Positions 15,688 to 25,253 of a DNA stretch of 64,000 bases are shown piece by piece. Each line of letters starts with the position of its first letter. The first letter of the stretch is position 1. A model generated the notes under the pieces. It saw only the letters and a list, made by a program, of their open reading frames with translations. It was not told the DNA's origin and did not search any database. The DNA comes from Bythopirellula sp041737835 (GTDB taxonomy: Bacteria > Planctomycetota > Planctomycetia > Pirellulales > Lacipirellulaceae), in the NCBI GenBank assembly GCA_041737835.1, contig JBGSQY010000072.1; one strand, written 5' to 3'. The translations under genes were made by a program, and so were the position numbers.

Positions 15688-17019
15688 ATGCATCAGCTCC
15701 CCGATCTCACGCTCGAACAACTTAACGTCGCAACACTAGGTGAAGCGACGTTTCGTTCGCCGCTACCTCTGTCGTTCGTTTCGGGTGACGACATTGGCGA
15801 TTTTGTTTCGGACCGGTTTCGATTGTATTACGAACCGCGTTTCGTGCCGGGTGAGCCCGTGTGTGATTTGTCGTTCGAACTGGCCGGTCCTCGGCATAAG
15901 CTGTTCTTTGATCCGACGAAAACGTGCGCGGCCATTGTCACGTGCGGTGGACTTTGTCCCGGCATCAATAATGTAATCCGCAGTCTGGTGCAGGAACTGA
16001 CACTCAACTATGGCGTGCCGCACGTGCTGGGTATTCGCTACGGCTATCAGGGACTCAACCCTGCCGAGGGCCGCCCGCCCGTCGAACTTACCTACGAAGA
16101 CGTGGAAGACATCCATCACAAGGGGGGCACGATCCTCGGCACCTCACGCGGCCCGCATGAATCGCAAGTGATGGTCGATTTTCTTGTCAGCCAGGGGATC
16201 AACATCCTCTTTTGCGTCGGCGGCGATGGCACGCAGCGCGGTGCTCATGAACTATCTGAAGAGATCACCCGGCGTGGGCTCGACATCTCAGTTGTTGGCA
16301 TTCCGAAGACGATCGATAACGACATTAAATACTGCTACAAAACGTTCGGTTTTGAAACCTCGGTGGAAGAAGCGGAAACCGTCATCGATCGGGCGCATGT
16401 CGAGGCCAAGTCGGTGCTCAACGGCGTGGGACTCGTAAAGCTCATGGGCCGCCACGCCGGATTCATCACCGCGGCGGCCGTTTGTGCCAGCGGCGAAGCC
16501 AACTTCGCCTTTGTGCCCGAAGTGCCGGTGCAGCTTCATGGCCCCAACGGTTTCCTGGCCGCGCTCGAACGCCGGCTCGCAGTCAAGGAACACGCCGTCG
16601 TCGTCGTGGCCGAAGGAGCGGGCCAAGAATGGCTCGACGAATGCCCCACGGGGCACGATGCCTCGGGCAACAAAAAACTGGGCGACGTTGGGCCGTATCT
16701 TGCCGAGGAAATCAAGAAGCATTTCAAGGATCACAAAATCCCCGTCTCGGTGAAATACTTCGACCCAAGTTATCACATTCGCAGCGTGCCAGCCAACGCA
16801 GCGGATAGTTTATTGTGCGCGCGATTGGCACGCGCCGCGGTCCACGCCGGCATGGCAGGCAAGACCGACGTATTGATTGGCCTCTGGCACAGTCATCTCA
16901 TTCACGTGCCGCTCGCACTCTCGAGCGACGCCAAAAAAGAAATGTCGCTCGAAGGAGAGTTGTGGACGTCGGTCCAAGCCCTCACCGGGCAAGAGAAGTG
17001 GTATAAAATGAATATTTGA
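15688..17019 (+). CDS. 6-phosphofructokinase, plant/clade-X-like ATP-dependent type
   Basis: PFK phosphorylates fructose 6-phosphate. The 443-residue product has CGGLCPGINNVIR, the phosphate-donor motif VGGDGTQRGA, the active-site segment GIPKTIDNDI and GLVKLMGRHAGFI. A Gly in GGDG indicates ATP, as pyrophosphate-using enzymes carry GGDD, while the Lys in PKTIDND is shared with both plant ATP-PFKs and PPi enzymes. Donor choice is therefore probably, but not surely, ATP. The last residues read QEKWYKMNI and stop at 17019; a second copy of the codons for this end lies at 18080-18110, suggesting that the 3' end was altered by an insertion. Confidence 0.88.
   Translation: MHQLPDLTLEQLNVATLGEATFRSPLPLSFVSGDDIGDFVSDRFRLYYEPRFVPGEPVCDLSFELAGPRHKLFFDPTKTCAAIVTCGGLCPGINNVIRSLVQELTLNYGVPHVLGIRYGYQGLNPAEGRPPVELTYEDVEDIHHKGGTILGTSRGPHESQVMVDFLVSQGINILFCVGGDGTQRGAHELSEEITRRGLDISVVGIPKTIDNDIKYCYKTFGFETSVEEAETVIDRAHVEAKSVLNGVGLVKLMGRHAGFITAAAVCASGEANFAFVPEVPVQLHGPNGFLAALERRLAVKEHAVVVVAEGAGQEWLDECPTGHDASGNKKLGDVGPYLAEEIKKHFKDHKIPVSVKYFDPSYHIRSVPANAADSLLCARLARAAVHAGMAGKTDVLIGLWHSHLIHVPLALSSDAKKEMSLEGELWTSVQALTGQEKWYKMNI
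16976..17006 (+). repeat. Direct repeat, left copy (3' end of pfk)
   Basis: These 31 bases within the last codons of the phosphofructokinase gene match 18080-18110 with two mismatches. They mark the left edge of the segment that carries the secreted-protein gene 17055-18032. Confidence 0.85.
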
Positions 17020-17054
17020 GACTTTCAACGTATCCATCGTCTCAAGGAATAACG

Positions 17055-18032
17055 ATGAAATGCACTTTGCACTCTTTCTGTGTTGCAGCTCTCAGCATCG
17101 CTTTTTTCTCTTTATCGAACGCAGAAGAGATCAAAAAATCTGGCAAAGACGACAAACTTAAGTCTCAGATTGCAGATATTTGGAAGGCTCAAAAGACATC
17201 GTTACATTCCATTATTGTCAAGTGTCGACAATTTCATCGAAAGATTCCCGATGGCCACGACTTGAATCGCGATGATGTAAGAATGCTACTTGCAACTGCC
17301 GATCTAAAAGACAATGAAGCATTAAAAGACTTCGCAGTGGCTCTCAACCCAGACCTTAAAGCTTTAGATCCACCATGGCAAGAAATGCAGGTTTGGCTAG
17401 ATGGCTCCAAAAGTCTAGTTAAAAGGACTGCTGCCGATAGTGATATAGAGGTGACGGATTCCTTTGGACTCTATGACGTAAGAAAACGTATTATTGGCCC
17501 TGGAGGACGCCAGCAAATTTCGATTCTTCCTCAGGGAAAGTTAATTCCACGACCTATTCATTTGGAAGATCTTCGTGTCTTGCCATCTTCCAAAGTGTTG
17601 AACGTTCATGAGCTCGTCCTAGCAATCTCTAATCAAGATGAAAAGCAAGTCGTGCTTACGAAACCTCGTTCCGAAATCAAAGTCAACCCCAAGACTGGAT
17701 TTGTTACGGAGATAAACAGTGGCACATATGGCAAAGGGCCGTATATAGAAACACTACAATCTACTCCAATGACCTTTGAAAACGGGGTGATCTTACCAAA
17801 GATATACTTTCAAGGTAGATATCGAGGAGACAGGCTAAGATCGTTTCTTTTGAGAATTATTGACGAAGCTATACCAAACGCAGACATTTCAGAAGATATT
17901 TGTTTAATCGCCGCTAGTCCGTTAGATACGGTAGTCGATCAAACCACAGACACACCTCGTGTTTTTACGCCGCCTTATAACACAATCGATGTTCTAGAGC
18001 TAATGCTCCCTCGCCCTGCCGATGTTCGATAG
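17055..18032 (+). CDS. Secreted protein of unknown function, probably inserted
   Basis: The 325-residue product begins with a Sec-type signal peptide (MKCTLHSFCVAALSIAFFSL then SNAEE), supported by AAGGA upstream of the ATG at 17055. The mature part has no motif I recognise; it contains GPGGRQQISILPQGKLIPRPI and a likely beta-rich middle. Base composition is clearly more AT-rich, with more A/T-ending codons, than the flanking pfk and PQQ-protein genes. It lies between two near-identical copies of the pfk 3' end, which suggests arrival by insertion. Confidence 0.75.
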   Translation: MKCTLHSFCVAALSIAFFSLSNAEEIKKSGKDDKLKSQIADIWKAQKTSLHSIIVKCRQFHRKIPDGHDLNRDDVRMLLATADLKDNEALKDFAVALNPDLKALDPPWQEMQVWLDGSKSLVKRTAADSDIEVTDSFGLYDVRKRIIGPGGRQQISILPQGKLIPRPIHLEDLRVLPSSKVLNVHELVLAISNQDEKQVVLTKPRSEIKVNPKTGFVTEINSGTYGKGPYIETLQSTPMTFENGVILPKIYFQGRYRGDRLRSFLLRIIDEAIPNADISEDICLIAASPLDTVVDQTTDTPRVFTPPYNTIDVLELMLPRPADVR

Positions 18033-18079
18033 CTTTCCGAGAAAAAACCCTTGTGAACAGGCTGCGGAAAGTCAACATA

Positions 18080-18110
18080 AAGCCCTCACCTGGCAAGAGA
18101 AGTGGTACAA
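18080..18110 (+). repeat. Direct repeat, right copy (displaced pfk 3' end)
   Basis: This copy matches 16976-17006 with two mismatches and stays open in the pfk reading frame, encoding ALTWQEKWYK and then PDSSQPSR before a stop at about 18137. It looks like the original or an alternative C-terminus of the phosphofructokinase, cut off by the intervening segment. Confidence 0.8.
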
Positions 18111-18138
18111 GCCTGACTCATCACAACCATCCCGCTAG

Positions 18139-18159
18139 CCGGAGAGCCACGCTCTCCGG
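18139..18159. terminator. Strong hairpin between convergent genes
   Basis: Perfect 9-bp arms CCGGAGAGC / GCTCTCCGG with a 3-nt loop, lacking a T run. It lies between the convergent ends of the secreted-protein gene and the PQQ-propeller gene and may stop or separate transcripts. Confidence 0.5.
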
Positions 18160-18194
18160 GCTGCGTAGCGGCTATGGCGTAGGGAGAGCCTCAC

Positions 18195-19475
18195 CTACCC
18201 TTCAAAATCAAACGGATTCTCGTCGCCGCTGCTGTCTTCTTGGAACGGCGTCGCCTCGTCGGCGGGCTCTTCATCCAACGGCTGGGTCGGTGCCACGGGA
18301 ACTTGTTCCACGGCAGGTGCCGTTTCGGCGGCAGGTTCGCCTTCTTCCTTAGCCAATTGGCGATACATGGTCGGTTCGTTCGCGCCGATCTCATGGAAGG
18401 CTTGCACCAGGCCGCGACTGTTCACCAGAAACACGCGGTCGGACTGCTCGTTGAAAACCGCCCGATAATTGGCACCTGGGAGCGTGTCGATGTATTTGCC
18501 CGTTTCAAAATCGACGATCACTAGGCGTCCCCTGTCGTCGAGCCCATAGACGTGCTTACCACCCTGCGCCACAAATTGTGTAATGTTGGGGACCGTCCAC
18601 AATGGCTCGCCAGTTTGGGAATTCATGGCATGCAGCATTGGTTCGCTGGAAGTCGCATAGAGCCGGTCGCCCACCACCGCCGGGCGGCTCGTGCCAACAT
18701 AACCCATGGCATACCGCCAACGTTCCTTACCACTCAATTCGTCGAAAGCATAGATATTGCCATCCGCGGAAGTGACGTACAAAAAAGGATCAGCTTCGGT
18801 CGGGGGTGCTGTCGCGGGGGAAGTCGTTTCTATGCGGTACAACACTCGTGGCCTGTTGGCGTTGCCCACATACAAGAAACCACGCTGCGTCGGCCAAGTG
18901 ACAACCTGACCACTCGCGGTCGGGCTGTGGAAAATCCGGCCAATCGATTGCGAATACCAGGGGTTGGCTTTGGGTTCGTCGAGCTTATAACCTTCGATCC
19001 GGCCATTGAAAAATGAAACGTAGGCGTACTCGTCGCTCAGTGCTGGGGCTGCTGCAGGGGCGCTACCCAACATGCGAGACCACAGCAATTTTCCTGTCGA
19101 CCGATCAACGACATACAAATTCGCTCCGCTCACCAACGCGACGTAATTGTCATTTGCCGCAGGCCCCAAGGCGAGCATGTCGAGCGGTCCGACTTGAGTC
19201 ACCCACAAAGTTTCGCCCGTCTCGGCATTGAACGAATGCAGCGCCCCACCGGTGGTCAAAGCCAACAGATTGTCTTTGTAGAGCAGCCAATTCTCCACGC
19301 GATGCCGTGTGACGTCGAGTTGCACTTGCCCAAACCAGGATCGCTCCAACCCAGCGGGGGTCGCCATTTCATAGCTGACAAGCGACTCGCCCACGAGCAG
19401 GGATTGAGCGAACAAGCAAAAGGCAGCCATCGTGCTTGCTAGCGAGACAAACGAATATCGAGACGGGGCAGTCAT
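18195..19475 (-). CDS. PQQ-like beta-propeller repeat protein, exported
   Basis: This 426-residue protein has an N-terminal hydrophobic export segment (FVSLASTMAAFCLFAQSLLVG) and at least four propeller blades with the A-x-D/N-x-x-T/S-G-x-x-x-W pattern: FNAETGETLWVTQVG, VVDRSTGKLLWSRML, FDELSGKERWRYAMG and MNSQTGEPLWTVPN. The C-terminus is a low-complexity acidic/Pro-rich tail (about 375-426). Propellers of this kind act as scaffolds (as in BamB) or as quinoprotein-like sensors; no dehydrogenase residues were identified. The gene is probably monocistronic. Confidence 0.85.
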   Translation of the reverse strand: MTAPSRYSFVSLASTMAAFCLFAQSLLVGESLVSYEMATPAGLERSWFGQVQLDVTRHRVENWLLYKDNLLALTTGGALHSFNAETGETLWVTQVGPLDMLALGPAANDNYVALVSGANLYVVDRSTGKLLWSRMLGSAPAAAPALSDEYAYVSFFNGRIEGYKLDEPKANPWYSQSIGRIFHSPTASGQVVTWPTQRGFLYVGNANRPRVLYRIETTSPATAPPTEADPFLYVTSADGNIYAFDELSGKERWRYAMGYVGTSRPAVVGDRLYATSSEPMLHAMNSQTGEPLWTVPNITQFVAQGGKHVYGLDDRGRLVIVDFETGKYIDTLPGANYRAVFNEQSDRVFLVNSRGLVQAFHEIGANEPTMYRQLAKEEGEPAAETAPAVEQVPVAPTQPLDEEPADEATPFQEDSSGDENPFDFEG

Positions 19476-19832
19476 TGCGGGTATTACTCACACGGTGAAG
19501 ATCAGGAAGTCTGTTACGAGCGAAACTATGGTAAACGAAAAGTTAACCCAACTGCTCGTGCCGGGACTGTTCAGGCCGGTTCCATTCTAATTACAGGGCC
19601 TCGCGGTGACAAAACGCTCAATTGCGCATTTTCCGAAGTTTTCCCAAAGAGTTGGCTGCTTTTCGCACCTAGACCATCGACCCCGTGGTTCCTTACCATG
19701 GAGCAGCGCGTAAAACTTGTGGGCAGACTTGGACACCATATTTTAAGCATATTGAGGGTAGCGCCTTGAGTTGCGTTCTTGGTTTGTTGGTCTGCCCTGT
19801 TCGATTCCAACAACTACCCTGAATGCCCAATT
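19476..19832. other. Divergent intergenic region
   Basis: These 357 bases separate the divergent propeller and 1340-residue protein genes. No credible frame, hairpin or promoter of high quality was recognised; both genes' promoters must lie here. Confidence 0.5.
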
Positions 19833-22800
19833 GTGAACTCACCCAGCTCTCAATCTGATTCCTCGCGAGACTCTCTGTTGGAGGAGATTGTCGGGTATCT
19901 CAATTTCTCGTCCGGGGTGAGCGATCCGAAATTCCTGCGAAATCTCAACGAATTGTTTCGTAGCCTCGATGAAGTGGGAGACGAAGCCCTGGCCCTGATT
20001 GGCCAACTTCTGACCCAAACCATCGAGCGTCTCAAAACAAACGGGGGGGCCTTTGCCGACACGACCCAGGCGGATGCCGTCATCAGAATACTGATTGAGC
20101 ATTTTTTGCCCGAGTATCGGGAATTTCATCGTGATTTGCTCTTTCATCAGGAATCCTACGACTTGTGGCAACCCTTTTTCGTTGGACGGGCCTGCGAAGC
20201 GATTTTGTCGCAAGGGTCCCCTTGGGACGAAACCGACCGCATCGTCGCGGGCGCGCTTGAACAAATCAACGATTTCGTTGGGTATCGGCCTGTCGCGACC
20301 CTCGAGTCGGGAAGCCTCTCGGAGCCTTATCCGCACGAATTCGTCCGGCCGATCCCGCTATACATCCGCGGAGCAGGTGTGGCGATGGGCCGCTACGAAC
20401 GGATCATCACGCTCGCACTCAATATCCTTGCCAACACCGACGAGCACTTGCTCGGCAAGGCGTGGTTCGACTTAGATCGCTTGGAAGAGATCGCCCTCGA
20501 CCCGCGTGCTTATGATTTCGATCACCCCGTGAACCGCCGCCCCAATTATCACTTTGGGCAGTGGGACCCGCATCACATCACCGGCGACGGATTTTATAGT
20601 CGATTTGTTTTGCAACAAGTGACGCTCGATGCGTTGTTGTCGCGCTGCGAATCTGAGACGTACCCTGAAGATTCCGATGAAGAGGAATGCTGGCTCGAAG
20701 CAGCTTCAGTGTTGGCTGGTACGATGTTGATGGCCGCAGGCACCAGCGGCGACGGTCCCACGCGTCACGATTCCAACGTCACGTTGTCGACGCTGCTCCC
20801 GCATATCGCCAATTATCGGGATGAATTCTACGAGCAATTGCTCAGCCAAATTGAAGGGGATCATGGGAGTCGCTTGTTGGAAGAAGCGGAGCGCTTTCGG
20901 CAACCCTTCGGCGCGGCGCGGCAACATTTGAATCACGAGCTCGCCCGGCGACGCGCTTTACAAATGCAGCGGGTTCACTTGGCTTATTTGTACGCTCGCC
21001 TGGGTTACCCCGCAGCAGCTCAACGCCAGGCCGATTCCGTGCGCGTTCCCGCGGCCCGCATGTTGAGCGAAATCTATTGCCGACTCACCGAGGGGCACGA
21101 CGCTATCGACAACGGCGATATGGCGCGCGTCGTCGAAAATCTGCAGGAAATCGAACATCTCACGCACCGCGCGATCGAATGCGGTGCATTGGTCGATCCT
21201 TGGAACGTGGTCGGTTTTGCCGGCAATTTCTCGCTCTTTCCGGCCCTTGAAAACAGCGTTCACGATTGGCGGGTCGACGAACTGATCGAACTTGTCGAGC
21301 AAGTGCTCGACCTATGTGCGCGGGCGTGGAGCGAATCGGCCGCGGTGGACGACGCCGAGATGGAGAAAGTTTTCTCGACCATGCTCGCGCGGCTGACCCT
21401 GTGGTGGGATCAATACGCCACGTACTCGGTTGAAGGGGTCAATCGGCTCGTTGCCAAAGAGATCGAAGTTTCGGCCAATCTCGTGGCGGGGGCCCTCAAT
21501 GCTTGGCACAAAGCGGGGGCGGCCTCGGGCGACGTCAGCTTCTGGCGGATGTTTGTGGATCAATTCGACAATTCCAAAGCCTTTGAGTTGGTGATCGAGG
21601 CCTTGCTCGACCACGGCGACACCGTCGCTTCAATGGCTTTGATGATGCAGTGGGTCAGCCAGAAGGATCGCACGCCGCTCGAAGAGGGGGAAAGCTCGTT
21701 TCGACGATTGTCGTTCCGCTGGCTCGCGACGGTCGAAGAACTGCAAGAAGAATCGGGCGTTAATCGGTGGCCTGAAGTGGTGCGCTTCTTCGATTTTCTG
21801 GAAGCGAATGCCGAAGAATATTGGCAAGCCCCTTCGCTGATGCTCGACGGCACGTTGGGCGAATTGTTCGACGATCTCGACGACGTCGAATACTTCGACG
21901 ACGAAGACGACGATGAGGCTGAACTCGACGAACACGAGGAGGACGACGAAGAGAGCGAACTCTTCGATGCCGCGTACGACGAAATGGTCTTCCGCGATTC
22001 CTCTGACGATGGCAACGAAGGGGAAATCTTCGGCGAGAGCGTCGACTACGAGGATTCCGAATGGGAGTTTGAAGTTCAACGCCTCGAGCAGCGGCTCGAT
22101 TTTCTCTCGACGGTCGCCAATTTGTGGAAGCACGCGGTGATTGTCTGGGGCGGGCATGCCACCGAGATTATCGTCGCCGACAATATTTCGAGCCCCGCGG
22201 AGCTCTTTGAAGCTTGGTTGGGACAGGCCAACAAGAATTATGCCAGCCTTGTCGAGTTGCTGGAAACGGTGCATCGTTTTCATTTTGCCTTGCCCAGCGG
22301 TTCGCATGATTCGCTCGCCGAATACGATCGCTTACGCACCATCAAAGAATCACTGATTCAAGAAATCATCACCACCTGCGTTGAAACAGCTGACGCTGCC
22401 CGGTTGCTCGCGGCCACGCGGGGTGCCCGTTCACTGGAATCCGCGGAACCCTTGGTCGAACCGATTGATTTGCGCTCGGTGGAGATCCTACAAAAAGTAC
22501 TCGCGGGTGATGCCGCAGACGTGCGGAAACTATGGCCCGATTTTCTTGAATCGCTGCGTCCGCAACCGCTATTGTATGTGCCCCATTCACGCGGCGGTGA
22601 ACCCCGGCAAATCGTCAACACCCGTTGTTTGCAACATTTGCTCAACGACCTGTTGGGCTGGCTGCCGCAACTCGGCATGATTCGCGAAACCTGCCAACTC
22701 TTGGAACTTGCCCAACAGATGGAAAGCGAGCATCCCGTGGGGCAGGGGGCCGTCACCGAGTTCGACCGTCTCTTTGAAAATGGCTATCAAGCCATTGTCC

Positions 22801-23855
22801 GTTCCATGATCGCGTCGGCCGAACAATGGGATAGCGAAATTTCCGAGGACGATTCGCAACACGCCGACCACTTGTTGATCGATGCCTTGCAACTACTAAC
22901 CGAAGGGCAATTGGATCGCTGGCTGCAACATAGCCGCACGTTGCGATTGAGCGTCGTCGAACGGCTCTCCGAGGAAAAAGATTGGCAGCGCTTCGTTGAG
23001 TTCATCACTCGTTACGGGGCCGACATTTTCGATCACCGCTTGATGAGCAGTCTGGGCAATTTGCGCGGCATCTTGCATCAAGGGGTCGACACGTGGCTCG
23101 AAACGCTCGAAGAGGATCCCGACGCCGAAGACGATATGAAACTCATCGGCGAGCTCGACAATGGCTGGCCGCGGGAAGAGGCCGCTGAATTGCTCACGCT
23201 CGCGATTGAAGCGGTCGTCGAAAACTATCGTGTGTATCGCGACTACAATACAACGACCACCCAATCGGACCACGGCGAATTGCTTTATATGCTCGTCGAC
23301 TTCTTACGGCTGCGGGCGACCTACGACCGAGTGGCCTGGAATTTGAAGCCGGTGATTTGGGCGCATGAGATTCTGATTCGTCATCGCCGATTGCTGGCTG
23401 CTGAAATCTGGTGCCAGGCCTTTGCCGAACGAACCACCGACGCCGCCGATTCCCATCAAGCGCGGCTCGAACGCTTAAGTAAACAATACGGCATGCGGCT
23501 CGCCACGATTGCCGACCGCATCGGCGAGCGCTTCGTACGACCGCTGTTGATCGACCGCGTACGGGCACTCGTGGAACCCGCGCTCACGGCTGAGGGCTCG
23601 GCACGCCAAGAAGCTTTCGATGCCCTCGAACGCGAGATCGCCAGCCTCGCGAACGAACCCTCCGGCGCGGGCTTGGATTTGCCCGACTGGCTCGCGGCGC
23701 TCGAAGATGAAGTCACATCCGCCCGCTCGCGATACAGCTATCATTCGCTCACGGATCGGCTCAACAGCCGCATTGGCCAAGTGCGTCTCACTTGGAGCGA
23801 ACTGCTGGAACAATTGGGCGACGAAAGCGTCGGCCCAGAATCGGCGGAAAAATAG
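19833..23855 (+). CDS. Large cytoplasmic protein of unknown function (1340 aa)
   Basis: No signal peptide or membrane helix is visible. The protein is predominantly helical, with Leu/Glu/Arg-rich segments throughout, and has a strikingly acidic stretch at about residues 679-715 (FDDLDDVEYFDDEDDDEAEL onward). I recognise no catalytic motif or family; helical repeats of TPR-like nature are possible but not clear. The start is uncertain: a GTG at 19833 (NSPSSQSDSS) is chosen, while the frame also has a TTG at 19779. Codon use is typical of the neighbours, so it is a real gene, about 4 kb long and apparently alone. Confidence 0.8.
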   Translation: MNSPSSQSDSSRDSLLEEIVGYLNFSSGVSDPKFLRNLNELFRSLDEVGDEALALIGQLLTQTIERLKTNGGAFADTTQADAVIRILIEHFLPEYREFHRDLLFHQESYDLWQPFFVGRACEAILSQGSPWDETDRIVAGALEQINDFVGYRPVATLESGSLSEPYPHEFVRPIPLYIRGAGVAMGRYERIITLALNILANTDEHLLGKAWFDLDRLEEIALDPRAYDFDHPVNRRPNYHFGQWDPHHITGDGFYSRFVLQQVTLDALLSRCESETYPEDSDEEECWLEAASVLAGTMLMAAGTSGDGPTRHDSNVTLSTLLPHIANYRDEFYEQLLSQIEGDHGSRLLEEAERFRQPFGAARQHLNHELARRRALQMQRVHLAYLYARLGYPAAAQRQADSVRVPAARMLSEIYCRLTEGHDAIDNGDMARVVENLQEIEHLTHRAIECGALVDPWNVVGFAGNFSLFPALENSVHDWRVDELIELVEQVLDLCARAWSESAAVDDAEMEKVFSTMLARLTLWWDQYATYSVEGVNRLVAKEIEVSANLVAGALNAWHKAGAASGDVSFWRMFVDQFDNSKAFELVIEALLDHGDTVASMALMMQWVSQKDRTPLEEGESSFRRLSFRWLATVEELQEESGVNRWPEVVRFFDFLEANAEEYWQAPSLMLDGTLGELFDDLDDVEYFDDEDDDEAELDEHEEDDEESELFDAAYDEMVFRDSSDDGNEGEIFGESVDYEDSEWEFEVQRLEQRLDFLSTVANLWKHAVIVWGGHATEIIVADNISSPAELFEAWLGQANKNYASLVELLETVHRFHFALPSGSHDSLAEYDRLRTIKESLIQEIITTCVETADAARLLAATRGARSLESAEPLVEPIDLRSVEILQKVLAGDAADVRKLWPDFLESLRPQPLLYVPHSRGGEPRQIVNTRCLQHLLNDLLGWLPQLGMIRETCQLLELAQQMESEHPVGQGAVTEFDRLFENGYQAIVRSMIASAEQWDSEISEDDSQHADHLLIDALQLLTEGQLDRWLQHSRTLRLSVVERLSEEKDWQRFVEFITRYGADIFDHRLMSSLGNLRGILHQGVDTWLETLEEDPDAEDDMKLIGELDNGWPREEAAELLTLAIEAVVENYRVYRDYNTTTTQSDHGELLYMLVDFLRLRATYDRVAWNLKPVIWAHEILIRHRRLLAAEIWCQAFAERTTDAADSHQARLERLSKQYGMRLATIADRIGERFVRPLLIDRVRALVEPALTAEGSARQEAFDALEREIASLANEPSGAGLDLPDWLAALEDEVTSARSRYSYHSLTDRLNSRIGQVRLTWSELLEQLGDESVGPESAEK

Positions 23856-23932
23856 CCGGTTTCGTTTTATCGACGCGAACGCCTCGCTAGTTGCCCGCCA
23901 CGGCAAAAACCGCCATACTTTTCGTTAGTAGA

Positions 23933-23950
23933 CGGGTGTTCATACACCCG
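23933..23950. promoter_or_regulatory. Small hairpin upstream of DUF2130 gene
   Basis: Arms CGGGTGT / ACACCCG with a TCAT loop, 30 nt before the DUF2130 start codon. It could be the terminator of the upstream gene or an element in the leader. Confidence 0.4.
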
Positions 23951-23979
23951 AGCATCATTGCGAAATAGGGAGATCAGCT

Positions 23980-25242
23980 ATGAGCGGTGTCATCACTTGC
24001 CCCCACTGCGCGAACGAGTTTCAAATCGATCAGGTGATTTCTGCTCAACTGACGGCCGAATACCGTAGCCAGCTCGACCAGGAGTTCGGCCAAAAGACAC
24101 AGAACTTGATTCGCGAGCGCGAAAAAGTCGCAGAACTGCAAAAGCAAGTCGAAGCACAAAAACAGCAGATCGACGAGCAAGTGAAACAAACTCTCGCCGC
24201 CGAACGGGCCACACTCCTCTCCAAAGCCCGAGCCGAAGCGCAGCAGGCCGTCGCCATCGATTTGGCAGATCGCGAGGAGCAACTCAAGGCGACTCAAGAA
24301 CAACTCAAAACAGTCAAGAAGCAAGAACTCGAACTTCACAAGAAGAATCGCGAGTTGGAGGAACGAGCCGAGAATCAGGAACTTGAAATCGCTCGACGAC
24401 TGGAACAGGAACGCAAGGCGATTCGCGAAGTCGCCCTCAAACAGGCCGAAGAACAAGGCCAACTCAAGCGAGCCGAAGACAAACTGATGATCGAATCGTT
24501 GCGTAAGCAAATCGACGATCTTCAACGCAGAGCTGAGCAAGGTTCTCAACAGCTCCAAGGCGAAGCCCAAGAGATTGTGCTGCAAGACTTGTTGTTGTCA
24601 CTCTTTCCCACCGACGTGATTGAAGAAGTCGGCAAGGGTGTTCGCGGAGCCGACGTCATCCAACGCGTGATCGATTCCAATGGCCGTGAATGTGGTGCGA
24701 TTCTCTGGGAATCCAAACGCACGAAAAACTGGAGTGAACAGTGGCTAAGCAAAGCCATCGACGACCAGCAATCGGCCAAGGCGGCGTGTGCGTGCATCGT
24801 GAGCTCAGTCATTCCGTCGTCAATTCAACATTTCGGCGAACTCAATGGCGTGTGGGTGGCGAGTTGGACCTGCGCACGCAGCATCGCCACGGTCCTGCGC
24901 CGTGTGCTGCTCGAAACGGCCCGCGCAAGAGTTGTTTCCGCCGGTCAAGAATGCAAGAAGGAACAAGTTTACAACTATCTGGCGGGCCCCGAGTTTCGCA
25001 ATCGCATTCGCGGGCTCATGGAGCCCTTCATCGACATGCAGGCCGACCTTGAGGCCGAGAAACGCGCTTACAACAAACACTGGAACAAGCGGCAAAAGCA
25101 ACTCGACCGAGCACTCTCAAGCACAACAGGTCTTTATGGCGACTTGCAAGGGATCATCGGCAGTGAACTCAAGGAAATCGAAGGCATGGATTTGCTGACT
25201 ATCGAGCAAGTCGACGCCGAAGAATTTTCGTTCGAGAACTAG
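23980..25242 (+). CDS. DUF2130 protein: zinc-finger-like N-terminus, coiled coil, PD-(D/E)XK-like C-terminus
   Basis: The 420-residue product starts with VITCPHCANEFQID, a short Cys-containing motif usual in DUF2130 proteins. A long coiled coil runs from about 30 to 195 (rich in Glu, Lys, Gln). The C-terminal domain has GKGVRGADVIQRV followed by CGAILWESKRTKNW, matching the D...E-x-K nuclease-type core of the family. DUF2130 proteins are thought to be DNA-associated, but their role is not established. GGGAGA lies 8 nt before the ATG at 23980. Confidence 0.88.
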   Translation: MSGVITCPHCANEFQIDQVISAQLTAEYRSQLDQEFGQKTQNLIREREKVAELQKQVEAQKQQIDEQVKQTLAAERATLLSKARAEAQQAVAIDLADREEQLKATQEQLKTVKKQELELHKKNRELEERAENQELEIARRLEQERKAIREVALKQAEEQGQLKRAEDKLMIESLRKQIDDLQRRAEQGSQQLQGEAQEIVLQDLLLSLFPTDVIEEVGKGVRGADVIQRVIDSNGRECGAILWESKRTKNWSEQWLSKAIDDQQSAKAACACIVSSVIPSSIQHFGELNGVWVASWTCARSIATVLRRVLLETARARVVSAGQECKKEQVYNYLAGPEFRNRIRGLMEPFIDMQADLEAEKRAYNKHWNKRQKQLDRALSSTTGLYGDLQGIIGSELKEIEGMDLLTIEQVDAEEFSFEN

Positions 25243-25253
25243 CCGCTCGCGGC

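Noticed and set aside
21560..22015. Serine-rich open frame on the minus strand
   Set aside because: It is a by-product of the Asp/Glu-rich codons of the large protein gene on the plus strand.
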